Shown here piece by piece: positions 46,479 through 55,606 of a stretch of DNA of 64,000 nt. How positions within the stretch are numbered: position 1 is the stretch's first letter; each line of letters begins with the position of its first letter. Under the pieces are notes generated by a model. That model was not told the DNA's origin, ran no database searches, and saw nothing but the letters and a program-made list of their open reading frames with translations. This DNA comes from JAHBNG01 sp039028975 (GTDB lineage Bacteria; Chloroflexota; Anaerolineae; Caldilineales; Caldilineaceae), in contig JBCCHB010000078.1 of NCBI GenBank assembly GCA_039028975.1, positions 12,205 through 76,204 of the forward strand, written 5' to 3'. A program made the position numbers and the translations under genes.

Positions 46479-47516
46479 ATGATAGTGACATCCATCTTGG
46501 GGCCCCTGCTTGCCTTGATGGTGTTGTGCGCGTTGGCATTTTCCATGGTTGATGTATGGGATCGCCTTAAGATTCTTCTTGTGGCCCGTGCCTTCCTAAT
46601 TGTTCTTGGGATATTTTTTCTACTTTACCTGGGGCGGTTGTGGATCATTGAGGTTGCAGGGTGTTTGCCTGATTGTGTTGGGGTAACGTTTGTCAATCAG
46701 AATCTCTCTAATGATGACCTGTATAGGGCCAATTTCGCAGGAGCCAATCTAAGCGATACTGATTTATCAAATGCGGATCTGAGGAATTCTGATCTCAGCG
46801 GTGCCACGATGATCCGGGCTAACCTCGAAGGTGCTGATCTAACTGGTGCTCGTCTAGTGGGAACCGATCTGACCGGTGCTAAATTATCTGGCGCTATTTT
46901 GTTAGACACAAACCTGAGTGGAGCCGATTTAACTGAAGCTGATATAACTGGGGCAAACTTAACCCAAACGACTCTTCAAGGGGTTAAACTCCGAGAAGCA
47001 GAGATGGAGAATGTTAATCTACAGGGGACTTCGTTAGTTGCTTTGGACTTGACAGGTGCGAAGCTAAATGGCGCTCGGATGCTAAACTCCAATTTGAGCG
47101 GCGCGACATTGAGTGGCGCGGATATGAGTGGCGCTAGATTGAGCGGCAGCGATCTAACCGGTGCATGGTTAAACCTAACATTACTTATTGGGGCGGATTT
47201 ATCCCATGTTGATCTTTCTGGTGCTAGCCTTATTGGCGCTAACCTATCAGCAGTTGATCTAAGCAATAGCAAACTACTTGGGGCTACTCTAATCGGTGCA
47301 CAAATGAGCGGTGCCAATCTGCAAAGTACGGATCTAACCGGAGCAAGAGTCTTAGCGAGGGAATTAACACGTCGAGATGAAGAACTGGAAGAGTTGGATC
47401 AAATTGTTGCGCAATTAACTGATTTGCAGAAATCAACTGTGTTTGTTGACGTTTTTGACGACGGTGTCATTACAAATACTCAGACCATCTGGCCAACCTC
47501 ACTAGAGTTAGAATAG
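46479..47516 (+). CDS. Pentapeptide-repeat membrane protein
   Basis: The 345-residue protein has two N-terminal hydrophobic segments (ILGPLLALMVLCALAFS, ARAFLIVLGIFFLLYLGRLW), then CLPDCVGVTFVNQNL and about 45 A(D/N)LxG-type pentapeptides (ANLSDTDLSNADL, GADLTGARLVG), which fold into a right-handed quadrilateral helix. The C-terminus is a short charged helix. It pairs with the downstream lipoprotein of the same design. Function is not predictable from repeats alone. Confidence 0.9.
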   Translation: MIVTSILGPLLALMVLCALAFSMVDVWDRLKILLVARAFLIVLGIFFLLYLGRLWIIEVAGCLPDCVGVTFVNQNLSNDDLYRANFAGANLSDTDLSNADLRNSDLSGATMIRANLEGADLTGARLVGTDLTGAKLSGAILLDTNLSGADLTEADITGANLTQTTLQGVKLREAEMENVNLQGTSLVALDLTGAKLNGARMLNSNLSGATLSGADMSGARLSGSDLTGAWLNLTLLIGADLSHVDLSGASLIGANLSAVDLSNSKLLGATLIGAQMSGANLQSTDLTGARVLARELTRRDEELEELDQIVAQLTDLQKSTVFVDVFDDGVITNTQTIWPTSLELE

Positions 47517-47539
47517 GATACTCTGTTTTGACTGTATGT

Positions 47540-48550
47540 ATGCTAGCAAATTTTAGTACGAACCGCTTTGCCCAAATCGCTTATATATTGATTGTAATGC
47601 TAGGTTTGGTTGCATGCCGCAGCGGACTACCGGATGGTTGCCCGCCGGACTGTATGGGGGCGATCCTCTTTAATCGCTCTCTATCTATCTATGATTTTCA
47701 AAACGCGAATTTACGTAATGCAACCCTTAGCCAAGCAGATTTCAGAGGGGGCAATTTATTGTCTGCCGACTTAAGTGGTGCCGATCTCTCTGGTGCGGAT
47801 TTGTCTGGTGCGGATTTGCGCGATGCAAAATTTATTGGTAGTAATTTGCGAGGGGCGAATTTAACCGGTACGCTGATGGCCGGTGCAGATATGAGTGGCG
47901 CAAACCTATCTGAGGCGGTGCTCATCGGCGTTGACTTACGAGAGGTTAAGTTGACTGCAGCCGTCTTAAATGAGACAAACCTAATCGGCTGTAACCTGAG
48001 AGGTGCAGATCTTCGTGGAATTATCCTTAGCGGTGCGGATTTACGGGGAGCAGACTTTAGCTGGGCGTATATGAAGGGATCCAACCTTGCTGCAATCAGC
48101 GATACAAGCCCCAGTGCAAACTTGCGTGGCGCAAATTTAACGGGCGCGATTCTTGTTGGTGCAAACTTAAATGGGGTTAATTTGGATGGTGCAATCCTGA
48201 TGGATGCCAATCTAGAGGGTGCGGATCTGGCCAATGTCCAGCTGCGGGGCGCGATTTTTAGCGGTATTTATTTAAGGGATGCAAATTTGGATGAGAGTAT
48301 TTTGGACGGTGCCGACTTGCGTCGCGCTTCTCTTCGAGGCGTTACTCTGATGAATGCATCCCTGAAGGGCGCAGATTTACAGAGTACTGATCTACGAGAT
48401 GTACAACTAACACGAACAACAGTAACAGAAGAGGCTGAACTCTCTTCTGTAGAGCTAGTTGCTGACTTAACTGGTGCTAAAGTAGACAGCAATACCCGTT
48501 GGACAGGTGAATTTGAATTACCTGATACTGTACTTTTTGTGGGTCAATGA
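47540..48550 (+). CDS. Pentapeptide-repeat lipoprotein
   Basis: I choose ATG 47540 (336 residues) over a TTG four codons upstream. The signal ends in a lipobox VMLGLVAC followed by RSGLPDGCPPDCMGAILFNR. Pentapeptides follow for about 250 residues (GADLSGADLSGADLRDAKFI). The CPPDC-MGA-FNR header matches CLPDC-VGV-FVN of the upstream paralogue, so one copy is membrane-spanning and the other lipid-anchored outside. The gap from 47516 is 23 bases. Confidence 0.88.
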   Translation: MLANFSTNRFAQIAYILIVMLGLVACRSGLPDGCPPDCMGAILFNRSLSIYDFQNANLRNATLSQADFRGGNLLSADLSGADLSGADLSGADLRDAKFIGSNLRGANLTGTLMAGADMSGANLSEAVLIGVDLREVKLTAAVLNETNLIGCNLRGADLRGIILSGADLRGADFSWAYMKGSNLAAISDTSPSANLRGANLTGAILVGANLNGVNLDGAILMDANLEGADLANVQLRGAIFSGIYLRDANLDESILDGADLRRASLRGVTLMNASLKGADLQSTDLRDVQLTRTTVTEEAELSSVELVADLTGAKVDSNTRWTGEFELPDTVLFVGQ

Positions 48551-48568
48551 CATCTGATACTTGGCTCT

Positions 48569-48626
48569 GGCATAGATGAGACTACTTCGACAGGTTTCAG
48601 TCAAGTAAATTATGCTCATCTATACC
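48569..48626. terminator. Hairpin between cluster genes
   Basis: GGCATAGATGAG (48569-48580) pairs with CTCATCTATACC (48615-48626), with inner partial pairing of ACTACTT and AAGTAAA. It may partly end transcription after the pentapeptide genes. The CATCTATA end recalls family 2. Confidence 0.45.
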
Positions 48627-48687
48627 TAACCGCATAATATCTTCCGCTCTTTTGATGTGATTGAACTCTACTGAAAGGAATCTTTTC

Positions 48688-49365
48688 ATGTTTCCACTCA
48701 TTGCCTTGATTATTGTGTTTTTAACCATTCTTGGCTATCGTTGGCGCGCGGGACGGCGGCAGCGGGAGCAGCGAACGATACGTGGTCAGCAATTTCGTTC
48801 TTGGGTAATTGGCCATCGTTCCATGGATTCTAGGCTCCAGCAGTGGATATTGGGATTATCGCCTATTGAGCGAGAAATACTGCTTGACCTCCTTGATGGA
48901 TACTGCAATAGTCTAAATTGGCGGCTAAATTGGCTCTTTACGCCAGCTATTAAAAAGGCCCCAAGGTTACATGGGGTGGTTGATGAGAATGTTCGTGCTT
49001 ATGCAGAAATGATTTTAGTTTCTCTTCAAATGGAAATTGATGTACATGCATATCAGACGTATCTGGACTTTGAACAGAGGCCTACTGCCCGTACACAACG
49101 TACAATGGTGCATCAACTTTATAGCAAAATTGAAAAGAGTAAATTGATGCCGGCTCGCGGTAGGCTATTAGGCCGTTTTTCTCGTAATGATGCTACGCTT
49201 AGTCGACAGATTGCTACCATTAAGTATACCTTTGAACACAGCCCTGCTCAGGCTATGGATATGTTAATCGGGACGATTGTTGGTGAGGATAGCGGATTAG
49301 CCCCATCTGAGACCTATGAACTAGGACCTCCTGTCCTAACCAGGATAGCGAATGTTGAAACGTAG
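48688..49365 (+). CDS. Membrane-anchored helical protein, paralogue of 45654
   Basis: I choose ATG 48688 (225 residues) with AAAGGAA before it. One membrane helix (MFPLIALIIVFLTILGYRWR) is followed by a basic stretch and a helical domain (LQQWILGLSPIEREILLDLL, HAYQTYLDFEQRPTARTQRT). It aligns with the 45654 protein: QQWILGLSP with QAWLATLTP, and the YQTYLxxxxRPTAR block. The family is unknown. Confidence 0.75.
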   Translation: MFPLIALIIVFLTILGYRWRAGRRQREQRTIRGQQFRSWVIGHRSMDSRLQQWILGLSPIEREILLDLLDGYCNSLNWRLNWLFTPAIKKAPRLHGVVDENVRAYAEMILVSLQMEIDVHAYQTYLDFEQRPTARTQRTMVHQLYSKIEKSKLMPARGRLLGRFSRNDATLSRQIATIKYTFEHSPAQAMDMLIGTIVGEDSGLAPSETYELGPPVLTRIANVET

Positions 49366-49470
49366 ATTTGTATATCTGAATGAATTTAGTGTAAGCAAGC
49401 ATTGAGTGGGCCATTGGCCATCACACTCGATACAATCTATCAAATTTATTAAAAAGGGAGAGGAAATAGT

Positions 49471-49815
49471 ATGGCCACGTTTGTTCCTTTTGTTGCCGGT
49501 GTGGTTACGGGTGTTGTATCCAAATGGGGAGTTGATCAGTATCTAGCTAGGCGGAAGAACAACGCTGATCCCACAATCGACGCACCAGCTCCGAAATCAC
49601 AAGAGCCAGTTGTCTTAGAAGATCTAAAGCGCGTCTCTGGAATTGGCCCCAGTTATTCTGGCCTTTTAAACCAGGCTGGTATTCTCAACTTAGCAGACCT
49701 AGCCTCTGAAACGCCAGAACGATTACACGAAATTGTCAAATCAGTGAGGATAGATGAAGTGGCAGATTGGATAAGCCAAGCCAAGGAATTATCCCAAGCT
49801 CCTGTTAAAGCTTAA
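49471..49815 (+). CDS. Membrane-anchored helix-hairpin-helix protein
   Basis: The 114 residues begin with a hydrophobic stretch (FVPFVAGVVTGVVSKWGVDQ), then a linker (about 30-50) and a helix-hairpin-helix domain of the DUF4332/Rad51 N-terminal type: DLKRVSGIGPSYSGLLNQAG and LNLADLASETPERL. HhH domains usually bind DNA backbone; anchored in the membrane, it could instead bind a partner protein. It is the last cluster gene. GGGAGAGGAAA precedes the ATG. Confidence 0.82.
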   Translation: MATFVPFVAGVVTGVVSKWGVDQYLARRKNNADPTIDAPAPKSQEPVVLEDLKRVSGIGPSYSGLLNQAGILNLADLASETPERLHEIVKSVRIDEVADWISQAKELSQAPVKA

Positions 49816-49965
49816 TTGGGCCAGACTTAACAGTCCGCAGCCAGCTTGCCCCGTGAAGATGGGAATTGGTTGTTTAGCCCAAAGTCGGTTATATCGGTAT
49901 CTTTTCTATTGCGGTCCGCCCTGCAAATGTCATCATCGCCTACGGATTATCTATGTGACGAAAAA

Positions 49966-50006
49966 AAAGAGAGGGCCTCGTACAACTAGTATGAGACCCT
50001 CTCTTT
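49966..50006 (+). terminator. Probable terminator of the 41397-49815 cluster
   Basis: AAAGAGAGGGCCTC pairs with GAGACCCTCTCTTT with one mismatch across a 13-base loop. It follows the HhH gene by about 150 bases. The rest of 49816-50171 holds no recognised feature. Confidence 0.7.
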
Positions 50007-50171
50007 CAAGAGGGGTACGAATAAGAGGAAAGTCAGAAGATGATTTTAAAGAAGTTGATACTACGAATTTTTTCAGTTTAAGTGTTTCATGAAGGGTAGA
50101 GCTGCTCCCCAACAACCTCTATCTTCACTTATAGTATAACCTGGCCGAGTTAAGCCATTAATAAGACATAG

Positions 50172-51098
50172 TTAATATTGTGTAAACCAATTCGGATTTA
50201 ACGCAATCGCGTTCGACCACGCCCGTTTTCCATCACCTGTCCGCACCGTAACCCGGCAATAGGGTGACGGGAACCCCGCTAGACTGAATTCTGCTTCTGT
50301 AATCCCATCCCCATGAACGCGCTTGGCTCGCGCAGTATCTCCAGAGACAAAGATTGAATCAACTGGTGAAGAGCGTATGGTAATCTTTTTGCCTGGCTCT
50401 ACCTGGATATCGTAAATCTCTGGACCTGTACTCGCATAAAAGTGACCAGCCTTCAAGGCATCGAGGAGTGCCTCTGGTGCCAGTGATTCACTCTTGACCT
50501 GAACCCACCCCATGCCAAAATCTCGCCGATAGGGAATACCATGGAAGTCATCGGCGGCATGAGCAAAGTAGCGCTTGCCCCTTCCTAGTAAAACTTCCAA
50601 GTAGGACCAACTGTCTGCCCGATCATTTTCGTCATGAGAACCACCATTGTATATTTCAATGCCGTGGACAGGACCCAGTGCATGAGCATCTTGCTCAGTC
50701 ATTACACAACGATTTGGGTGAGCAATGGAGACATAGGCCCCCGTTGCCCTGGCTCGAGCGGCAATCTCGGAGCCACTCTCCCCATTGGATGGTGGAGCAA
50801 AATCCATCGGTAAACCAATCGCAACAATGTGCCACATTTCACCCATTTCCGTGGTAGGAACGTGTAATTCTGCACCAATGAGCGTTGTAAAGCTCTCTGT
50901 CCGCAGATGGCGGGTATCGGTAATTGGATAATTGTAGTTGTGGAGAAAGTGGTTTGTTATGGCAAGAAAGTCATAGCCTGCATCTTGGTACTTCTGGCAA
51001 ACCTGCTCCGTTGTGAGCCGGCCATCAGATTTGGTGCAATGGGTATGGAGATTGCCTTTCCAGAATCGGCCGGGTTTATTAAAGGGGAGGTGATTCAT
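50172..51098 (-). CDS. PHP-domain phosphoesterase-like protein
   Basis: The 308 residues have the PHP metal motifs: NLHTHCTKSDG (His 18, His 20, Asp 25), a later AITNHF, EIYNGGSHDEND and FAHAADDFH. This is the PHP family close to RNase AM/YciV-like or histidinol-phosphatase-like proteins; the substrate is not readable. The C-terminal third (DIQVEPGKKITIRSS and SPYCRVTVRTGDGKRAWSNA) is a beta-sandwich extension often seen in environmental PHP proteins. GGACATGAT precedes the ATG. Confidence 0.88.
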   Translation of the reverse strand: MNHLPFNKPGRFWKGNLHTHCTKSDGRLTTEQVCQKYQDAGYDFLAITNHFLHNYNYPITDTRHLRTESFTTLIGAELHVPTTEMGEMWHIVAIGLPMDFAPPSNGESGSEIAARARATGAYVSIAHPNRCVMTEQDAHALGPVHGIEIYNGGSHDENDRADSWSYLEVLLGRGKRYFAHAADDFHGIPYRRDFGMGWVQVKSESLAPEALLDALKAGHFYASTGPEIYDIQVEPGKKITIRSSPVDSIFVSGDTARAKRVHGDGITEAEFSLAGFPSPYCRVTVRTGDGKRAWSNAIALNPNWFTQY

Positions 51099-51453
51099 AT
51101 CATGTCCTAGATCATTATGGCCCGACTGGATCTGAAGTAGTTGGCACTTTGTAGTGTACTTATTCTACTCTTCGTGGATGCATGTTGAGCCGTCTTTGTC
51201 TTTCATTTGTCCGTGCTGTTTATTTGACCCTCATCGGGTGCCTGGGCATAAAATACCTGGACATAGACTACCTGAGGACCAAACTCTTGTCCAATTCATT
51301 AGGGCCAAAAGAAACTGTATCAGCTGTCTGTTAAACTTAATTTAAGCCAACAAATCGATATGTAAAGGTTTGGTTAACAAACATTTAACAATTTAACTAC
51401 AGACAATCGTTGCACGCACGCTCAATAGAACGCAATGGAGAGGAAATACGACC
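51099..51453. other. Intergenic region between two minus-strand genes
   Basis: No gene is supported here. A short direct repeat, ACCTGGACATAGACTACCTG, and a TTAAACTTAATTTAAG palindromic stretch are the only visible structures. Confidence 0.4.
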
Positions 51454-53754
51454 TTAGTTGCCTTCTTTCCACCATTTCTCTTTAGCAAAGACTCCAATCG
51501 CATTGGGTACAGACCGAAACGTGTCATGTTTCGCTGGAGACAACGCGTATTCTTGTCGCCAGGCATAGGCTGTGGCAGAGTTATCATCTAACCCCATTGC
51601 AGTATGACAACCCAGTTCAACCAACCGATTTCCTAGCTCTAGCCCGCTCATCTCTTGGGCAATTCCGAGTAGTATAATGGTATCGCCAACGCAAACGAAC
51701 GATTTAGGATTGTCTTTGGCAAAATAAACATAGAAACGGTGGGTGTAAGCATCTTCATCTTGATAGGGCGAGGTAGCTTGGCCAAAATGCTCTCCAAGTG
51801 GGTTAAAGGGGACGGTTCTCGCCGTTACTTCTAATGACCCAGGGAAAGCCACTTTGATTCTCGCATTTCCTGCTGGATCAAGATCATTTGGATCAGGGAG
51901 TACAAAGACGGGCCCCCCACCAATGGCTGAATAGATCCAACTTAAGTCAATGCCAAGCGCAGGTTGAGGAACTTCGACAACCTCTCCGTTCGCACTTTGT
52001 CGGCAAATAACCCGTTTGAGCTGCTTGGGCGTACCAAACCGAATCGGTGTGCCATCTCCCCATAAGATTTCTGCCCGTGTACCATCCTCAGAGAAGGCAA
52101 TCATGGTTCGGTTTGGACTCAGCCGTTGTACCATTCCATAGCGCCAGTGGCTGCCTTCAGGCGCGGATTCGGGTGTGAAGAAGCTGCCGTTGAGAACGAA
52201 TATCGGGTATTCTCCTGCCTGATTGGGTTGACGGGCAAATTGGGGTACCGTTGACCAATAGAGGTGTGCGCCATTCTGTTGAACGACTGTAAGAGTAGGG
52301 GAGGCAGCGACATGGGGATTGAAGTCGGACCATGCAATGAATGGATTGGCACTGGCTGGTTCTCCTATGCTTAAGTGATTCGCAGGACGATTACAGAATA
52401 CCTTGGGGTAGTTTGGATATCCAGCCAACAGATTGTCAACTACGGCCCCTTGGCGCCGATTGATCTTGACGTATGTCAATTGACCAAATCGAGCTTCAGT
52501 ACCTGGCTCCCAAAGTAAATTCGCATAGCGATTGTATGGACCAGGTTGCTCGTGATGAAGACAGATAGAACCTCCATCAACACAGTCAGGACGCACCTGT
52601 TTCCTGCAGGAATCTATATCTACCAAGCAGTTGAGCACGGAAGGCTGCGGAAGTAGCTGAGGGGTGATAGGAGGTGGCTGTGGTGTAGCAAAGGTCTGAC
52701 TCATACCCGATGAGCTATCAGTAGGTCGATTAGGTGTCGCCTGGTTATTGATAGTGGGCGAAGTCGTTGAGCTAATTTCTCCGTCGATGTTTGTGACTAC
52801 ATCTGTAGGAGGAATCGGTATCGGTTGACGACGGGCCTCACTCCAGGTGAGCCTTACTGAGTCGCGGAAGCCGGAGATGGAGTGAAACTCAAAGTCAATT
52901 TGGCTCCGATCAGCCGTTACTCTCATGGCACCAAAGTGTCGCCAGAATCGAAGTTCACTTCCTTCTACAGGATTATTTAGACGGGCTGTAGACTCGGCTA
53001 TACCGTTGACAAAATAGAGCACATCATCTCTCACGATCCGCTCATAGTGCCGATCCCGACTTGCTAGGACCGCATCAACCCCCCACTCCGCGAAGGGCCA
53101 TTGCATGGCATGATAGCTTCCCCGTTTACCAGAGGAATAGGGCGCATGGTAAAAATAGACAACCTGCCAAGGTGTGGTTGATTGGCTTACCTTCTGCTGC
53201 AGCCACCGGGCCTGTGGTGAGTCTTCTAAGTTTCCGTGGGGTTCGTTTGAATTGGAATTGAGCGCGAAAAAGTGAACCGGCCCGCGGATAAAGTCGTAAT
53301 ATCGTTCATTTCCAGGGAGATCGAAGTACTCCAAATAGGCTTCAATCCCACCCTCCGCTAGATAGTCTTGCGTACCCAGCGTCGGAAAAAATGCATTCTC
53401 GTGTCCTTGATCAGGCAAACAGCTCTCTCCTACCGACGTGGCCGTCAGAAACTGACAATACCGTTTGCCAACGACTCGGTCATAGGTATTCCCAAGGTTG
53501 CGGTTGTTGCCAAGCGTCAATATGAAGCTGGGATGCCACTCATCTATCATGGACGAGACGGCGCTATGATTTCCGTTATCTTCGTTTAAATTGCCAACGA
53601 CAGCAAATGTAATGGGTTTTTCTTGAGCTTGGAGTGAGGATATTGGTAAGAGAAATAGACTCAAAGCAAATATAAGAAACCAACGCCATACTCTAATTCG
53701 TTTGCACAGTACCCTGTGCATGTTGTGAACAGCCTTCTGTTTAACTAACTTCAT
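51454..53754 (-). CDS. Secreted pseudo-metallophosphatase fused to a NAGPA-like domain
   Basis: The 766-residue protein has a signal anchor (RWFLIFALSLFLLPISSLQAQ). Residues 45-330 follow the purple-acid-phosphatase-like fold (YFDLPGNERYYDFIRGPVHF, WQVVYFYHAPYSSGKRGS). The metal ligands are altered: GD is GN (54-55), GDN is GNN (82-84), GNHD is GTQD, FHHPPYSS is FYHAPYSS, and GHDHxYER is ASRDRHYER. After a Pro/Thr linker comes a phosphodiester glycosidase (NAGPA) domain with FVLNGSFF, IYSAIGGGPVFVLPD and DDNSATAYAW. It has no YLP tail. Start MHRVLC (53721) is also possible. Confidence 0.82.
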   Translation of the reverse strand: MKLVKQKAVHNMHRVLCKRIRVWRWFLIFALSLFLLPISSLQAQEKPITFAVVGNLNEDNGNHSAVSSMIDEWHPSFILTLGNNRNLGNTYDRVVGKRYCQFLTATSVGESCLPDQGHENAFFPTLGTQDYLAEGGIEAYLEYFDLPGNERYYDFIRGPVHFFALNSNSNEPHGNLEDSPQARWLQQKVSQSTTPWQVVYFYHAPYSSGKRGSYHAMQWPFAEWGVDAVLASRDRHYERIVRDDVLYFVNGIAESTARLNNPVEGSELRFWRHFGAMRVTADRSQIDFEFHSISGFRDSVRLTWSEARRQPIPIPPTDVVTNIDGEISSTTSPTINNQATPNRPTDSSSGMSQTFATPQPPPITPQLLPQPSVLNCLVDIDSCRKQVRPDCVDGGSICLHHEQPGPYNRYANLLWEPGTEARFGQLTYVKINRRQGAVVDNLLAGYPNYPKVFCNRPANHLSIGEPASANPFIAWSDFNPHVAASPTLTVVQQNGAHLYWSTVPQFARQPNQAGEYPIFVLNGSFFTPESAPEGSHWRYGMVQRLSPNRTMIAFSEDGTRAEILWGDGTPIRFGTPKQLKRVICRQSANGEVVEVPQPALGIDLSWIYSAIGGGPVFVLPDPNDLDPAGNARIKVAFPGSLEVTARTVPFNPLGEHFGQATSPYQDEDAYTHRFYVYFAKDNPKSFVCVGDTIILLGIAQEMSGLELGNRLVELGCHTAMGLDDNSATAYAWRQEYALSPAKHDTFRSVPNAIGVFAKEKWWKEGN

Positions 53755-53768
53755 TCCTAAATCTACTC

Positions 53769-54002
53769 TTATTTCGTCTTCTTTGTTCCACTATATGTAA
53801 ATGCCCCATTAATCATCCCGATATAGTCACCTTTATCGTTACCAATCTCTTTCCCGCAGGCACAAACCACCTTGGTCTTGCTGATTTCCATCTGGTAGGT
53901 ACGTATCATACGATTTTTGTAGCAACGCAATACCTCGCCCTTACCAATCTTTTCGTATTTCCAAAGTTTGCGCTTGCAGCCAGCGCAGCGAATCAGGAGC
54001 AT
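53769..54002 (-). CDS. Small zinc-ribbon protein
   Basis: The 77 residues hold two zinc-binding knuckles, CAGCKRKLWKYEKIGKGEV and VCACGKEIGNDKGDYIGM, joined by LRCYKNRMIRTY. The spacing and the GKGEVLRCxK linker suggest a conserved family of bacterial zinc ribbons, whose partner I do not know. It lies 43 bases after the GNAT gene's stop on the same strand. Confidence 0.78.
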   Translation of the reverse strand: MLLIRCAGCKRKLWKYEKIGKGEVLRCYKNRMIRTYQMEISKTKVVCACGKEIGNDKGDYIGMINGAFTYSGTKKTK

Positions 54003-54045
54003 GGTATCCGTTTGATATCAATAGGTTTTAGCTAATACTTATGAG

Positions 54046-54924
54046 TTATGGACTTACAGGCTTAGAAAATATGAGCAAGCAATAGTCACCAATGCGCTGA
54101 AAACCTAGGGACTCGTAAGCTTTTTGAGCTGGAATATTATTGTTATCCGTAAAGAGCACTGCTTTCTCTATGCCACCATTCTGGGCATCCAACAAAGAGG
54201 TAGCGACGACGGCGCGGGCATACCCGCGGCCCCGGAATTCAGGCGGTGTCCACACGCCCCCGATCTGAACTGCCTCGCTCAATGTGGTGTTGAAGGCACT
54301 GTACGCCACATTCTGTCTATCTACTTCGAGAACCCACCCATTACCCTCAGCCAAGACACGCTCCATGCCTGAACGGCACGCCTCATGCAATGCTGGCGTA
54401 TCTTCTGCTCCTGATGCCTCAATATTGTATGCGATACGCCATTCGATCATCTGAGCCAGATCCTGTCGCTCTATTTGTCGGCCAACCACATCCCCGGATT
54501 GGTATGGCTTGGGTAATTGCATCTGTGATAAGGTTAAGCGATAGAGATGTTCCGTTGCATCCATTTGGATGTTTCGCCCCTCAACGTCAAGGGCATTTTT
54601 GATCACGCCGACCTGTGCCGCTGGACCAACCACACCATGTATGGGCCGCTGTGAGGCGTCAACAGCGGCTCGCCATAGTGCCTCAATCTGAGCAGGTGGC
54701 GCCTGGCAAAGTAGATTTCCCTGGCCATAGTGGGCCACAACGCCTGCAATCTGACCATCAGTTACGGTGGCAGCGTACGTACCTGCGTAGCGTTCCCCAT
54801 TATCGACAAGGCCGGCCTGTCTTAAATTGCCGAGTAGGAACATGGATGAGTCCAGCCGAGGAAGTAGGTATGCCTCTAACTGGGATTCATCACCTAGTTT
54901 TAGAATTTTGATCTGCGTTGGCAT
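54046..54924 (-). CDS. GNAT family N-acetyltransferase (FR47-like)
   Basis: The 292 residues have the acetyl-CoA loop VWTPPEFRGRGYARAVVATS followed by FTDNNNIPAQKAYESLGFQR, the classic GNAT C-terminal half. The N-terminal half (MFLLGNLRQAGLVDNGERYA) is the FR47-like/GCN5-like duplicated region. The substrate is unknown. ATG 54924 gives MPTQIKILKLGDE. Confidence 0.88.
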   Translation of the reverse strand: MPTQIKILKLGDESQLEAYLLPRLDSSMFLLGNLRQAGLVDNGERYAGTYAATVTDGQIAGVVAHYGQGNLLCQAPPAQIEALWRAAVDASQRPIHGVVGPAAQVGVIKNALDVEGRNIQMDATEHLYRLTLSQMQLPKPYQSGDVVGRQIERQDLAQMIEWRIAYNIEASGAEDTPALHEACRSGMERVLAEGNGWVLEVDRQNVAYSAFNTTLSEAVQIGGVWTPPEFRGRGYARAVVATSLLDAQNGGIEKAVLFTDNNNIPAQKAYESLGFQRIGDYCLLIFSKPVSP

Positions 54925-54933
54925 TTTCTATAT

Positions 54934-55019
54934 TATACTCAGCTCCGTTTGAAAACCCGAGTTTGCTCTCTGCTGTAGAGGCCGCGGAAAACTCCGATTT
55001 ACAAAGCGACCGCGGTTTA
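54934..55019. repeat. Hairpin repeat, family 1 (copy D)
   Basis: TATACTCAGCTCCGTTTG at the left and CAAAGCGACCGCGGTTTA at the right frame arms GAAAACCCGAGTTT and AAACTCCGATTT. It is the reverse orientation of copy B at 26814-26898. Confidence 0.75.
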
Positions 55020-55147
55020 ATTGTCTCGGGTAGATTGGACAAGAGTCTGGGCAAGACTTGACATTCGTGAGTGACTGTCACATGTAGATGAATTCGTAAT
55101 TATGCTCCAAAGCTTTTCGGATAAAGTATAGTCATGAATTTATACCA

Positions 55148-55173
55148 CGTTTTGTACGGTGCTGTACAAAACG
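55148..55173. promoter_or_regulatory. Perfect 10-bp palindrome upstream of the SBP-kinase operon
   Basis: CGTTTTGTAC and GTACAAAACG flank a six-base GGTGCT. This may be an operator or a hairpin; it lies about 435 bases before the start of the solute-binding gene. The rest of 54925-55606, apart from copy D, has no gene I can support. Confidence 0.5.
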
Positions 55174-55606
55174 CATTCTCTTTTCTGCACATCATCTACA
55201 CCCAAAAATACATCTTTAGTAGCATGACTTTCAAGGTTATTTCATGTAGATTTAGATGGAAACACACAGATTTTTAATGTCATGTTAATGTTGACAGCAT
55301 ACTGTAATTGTGGAGAGTAGCAACGATCACTCCTCGTAGCTAATTTACGAGAGGAGAGCCAGAATAAGCAGATCGGAACGACGTGGATTATGATTATTGC
55401 ATCGCTAGAAGAAATCTTCCATTGTATCATTTACAGATTTCTCATCGCCCTCTTCGAAATGACAGTTCGAGATCTACTTTGAATATGAATGAGTCGAACG
55501 GATGTCCTAATTGTGAAACCTTTTGCTCGCGGATACGTACTGCTTACTATCTGTCATTTAATTCATCACAAAGCATCACTCTGATTCCTTGATCCTCTGG
55601 AGGCCC

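Noticed and set aside
46697..48492. Minus-strand frames across the pentapeptide genes
   Set aside because: They are antisense products of the pentapeptide codon pattern without starts or domains.
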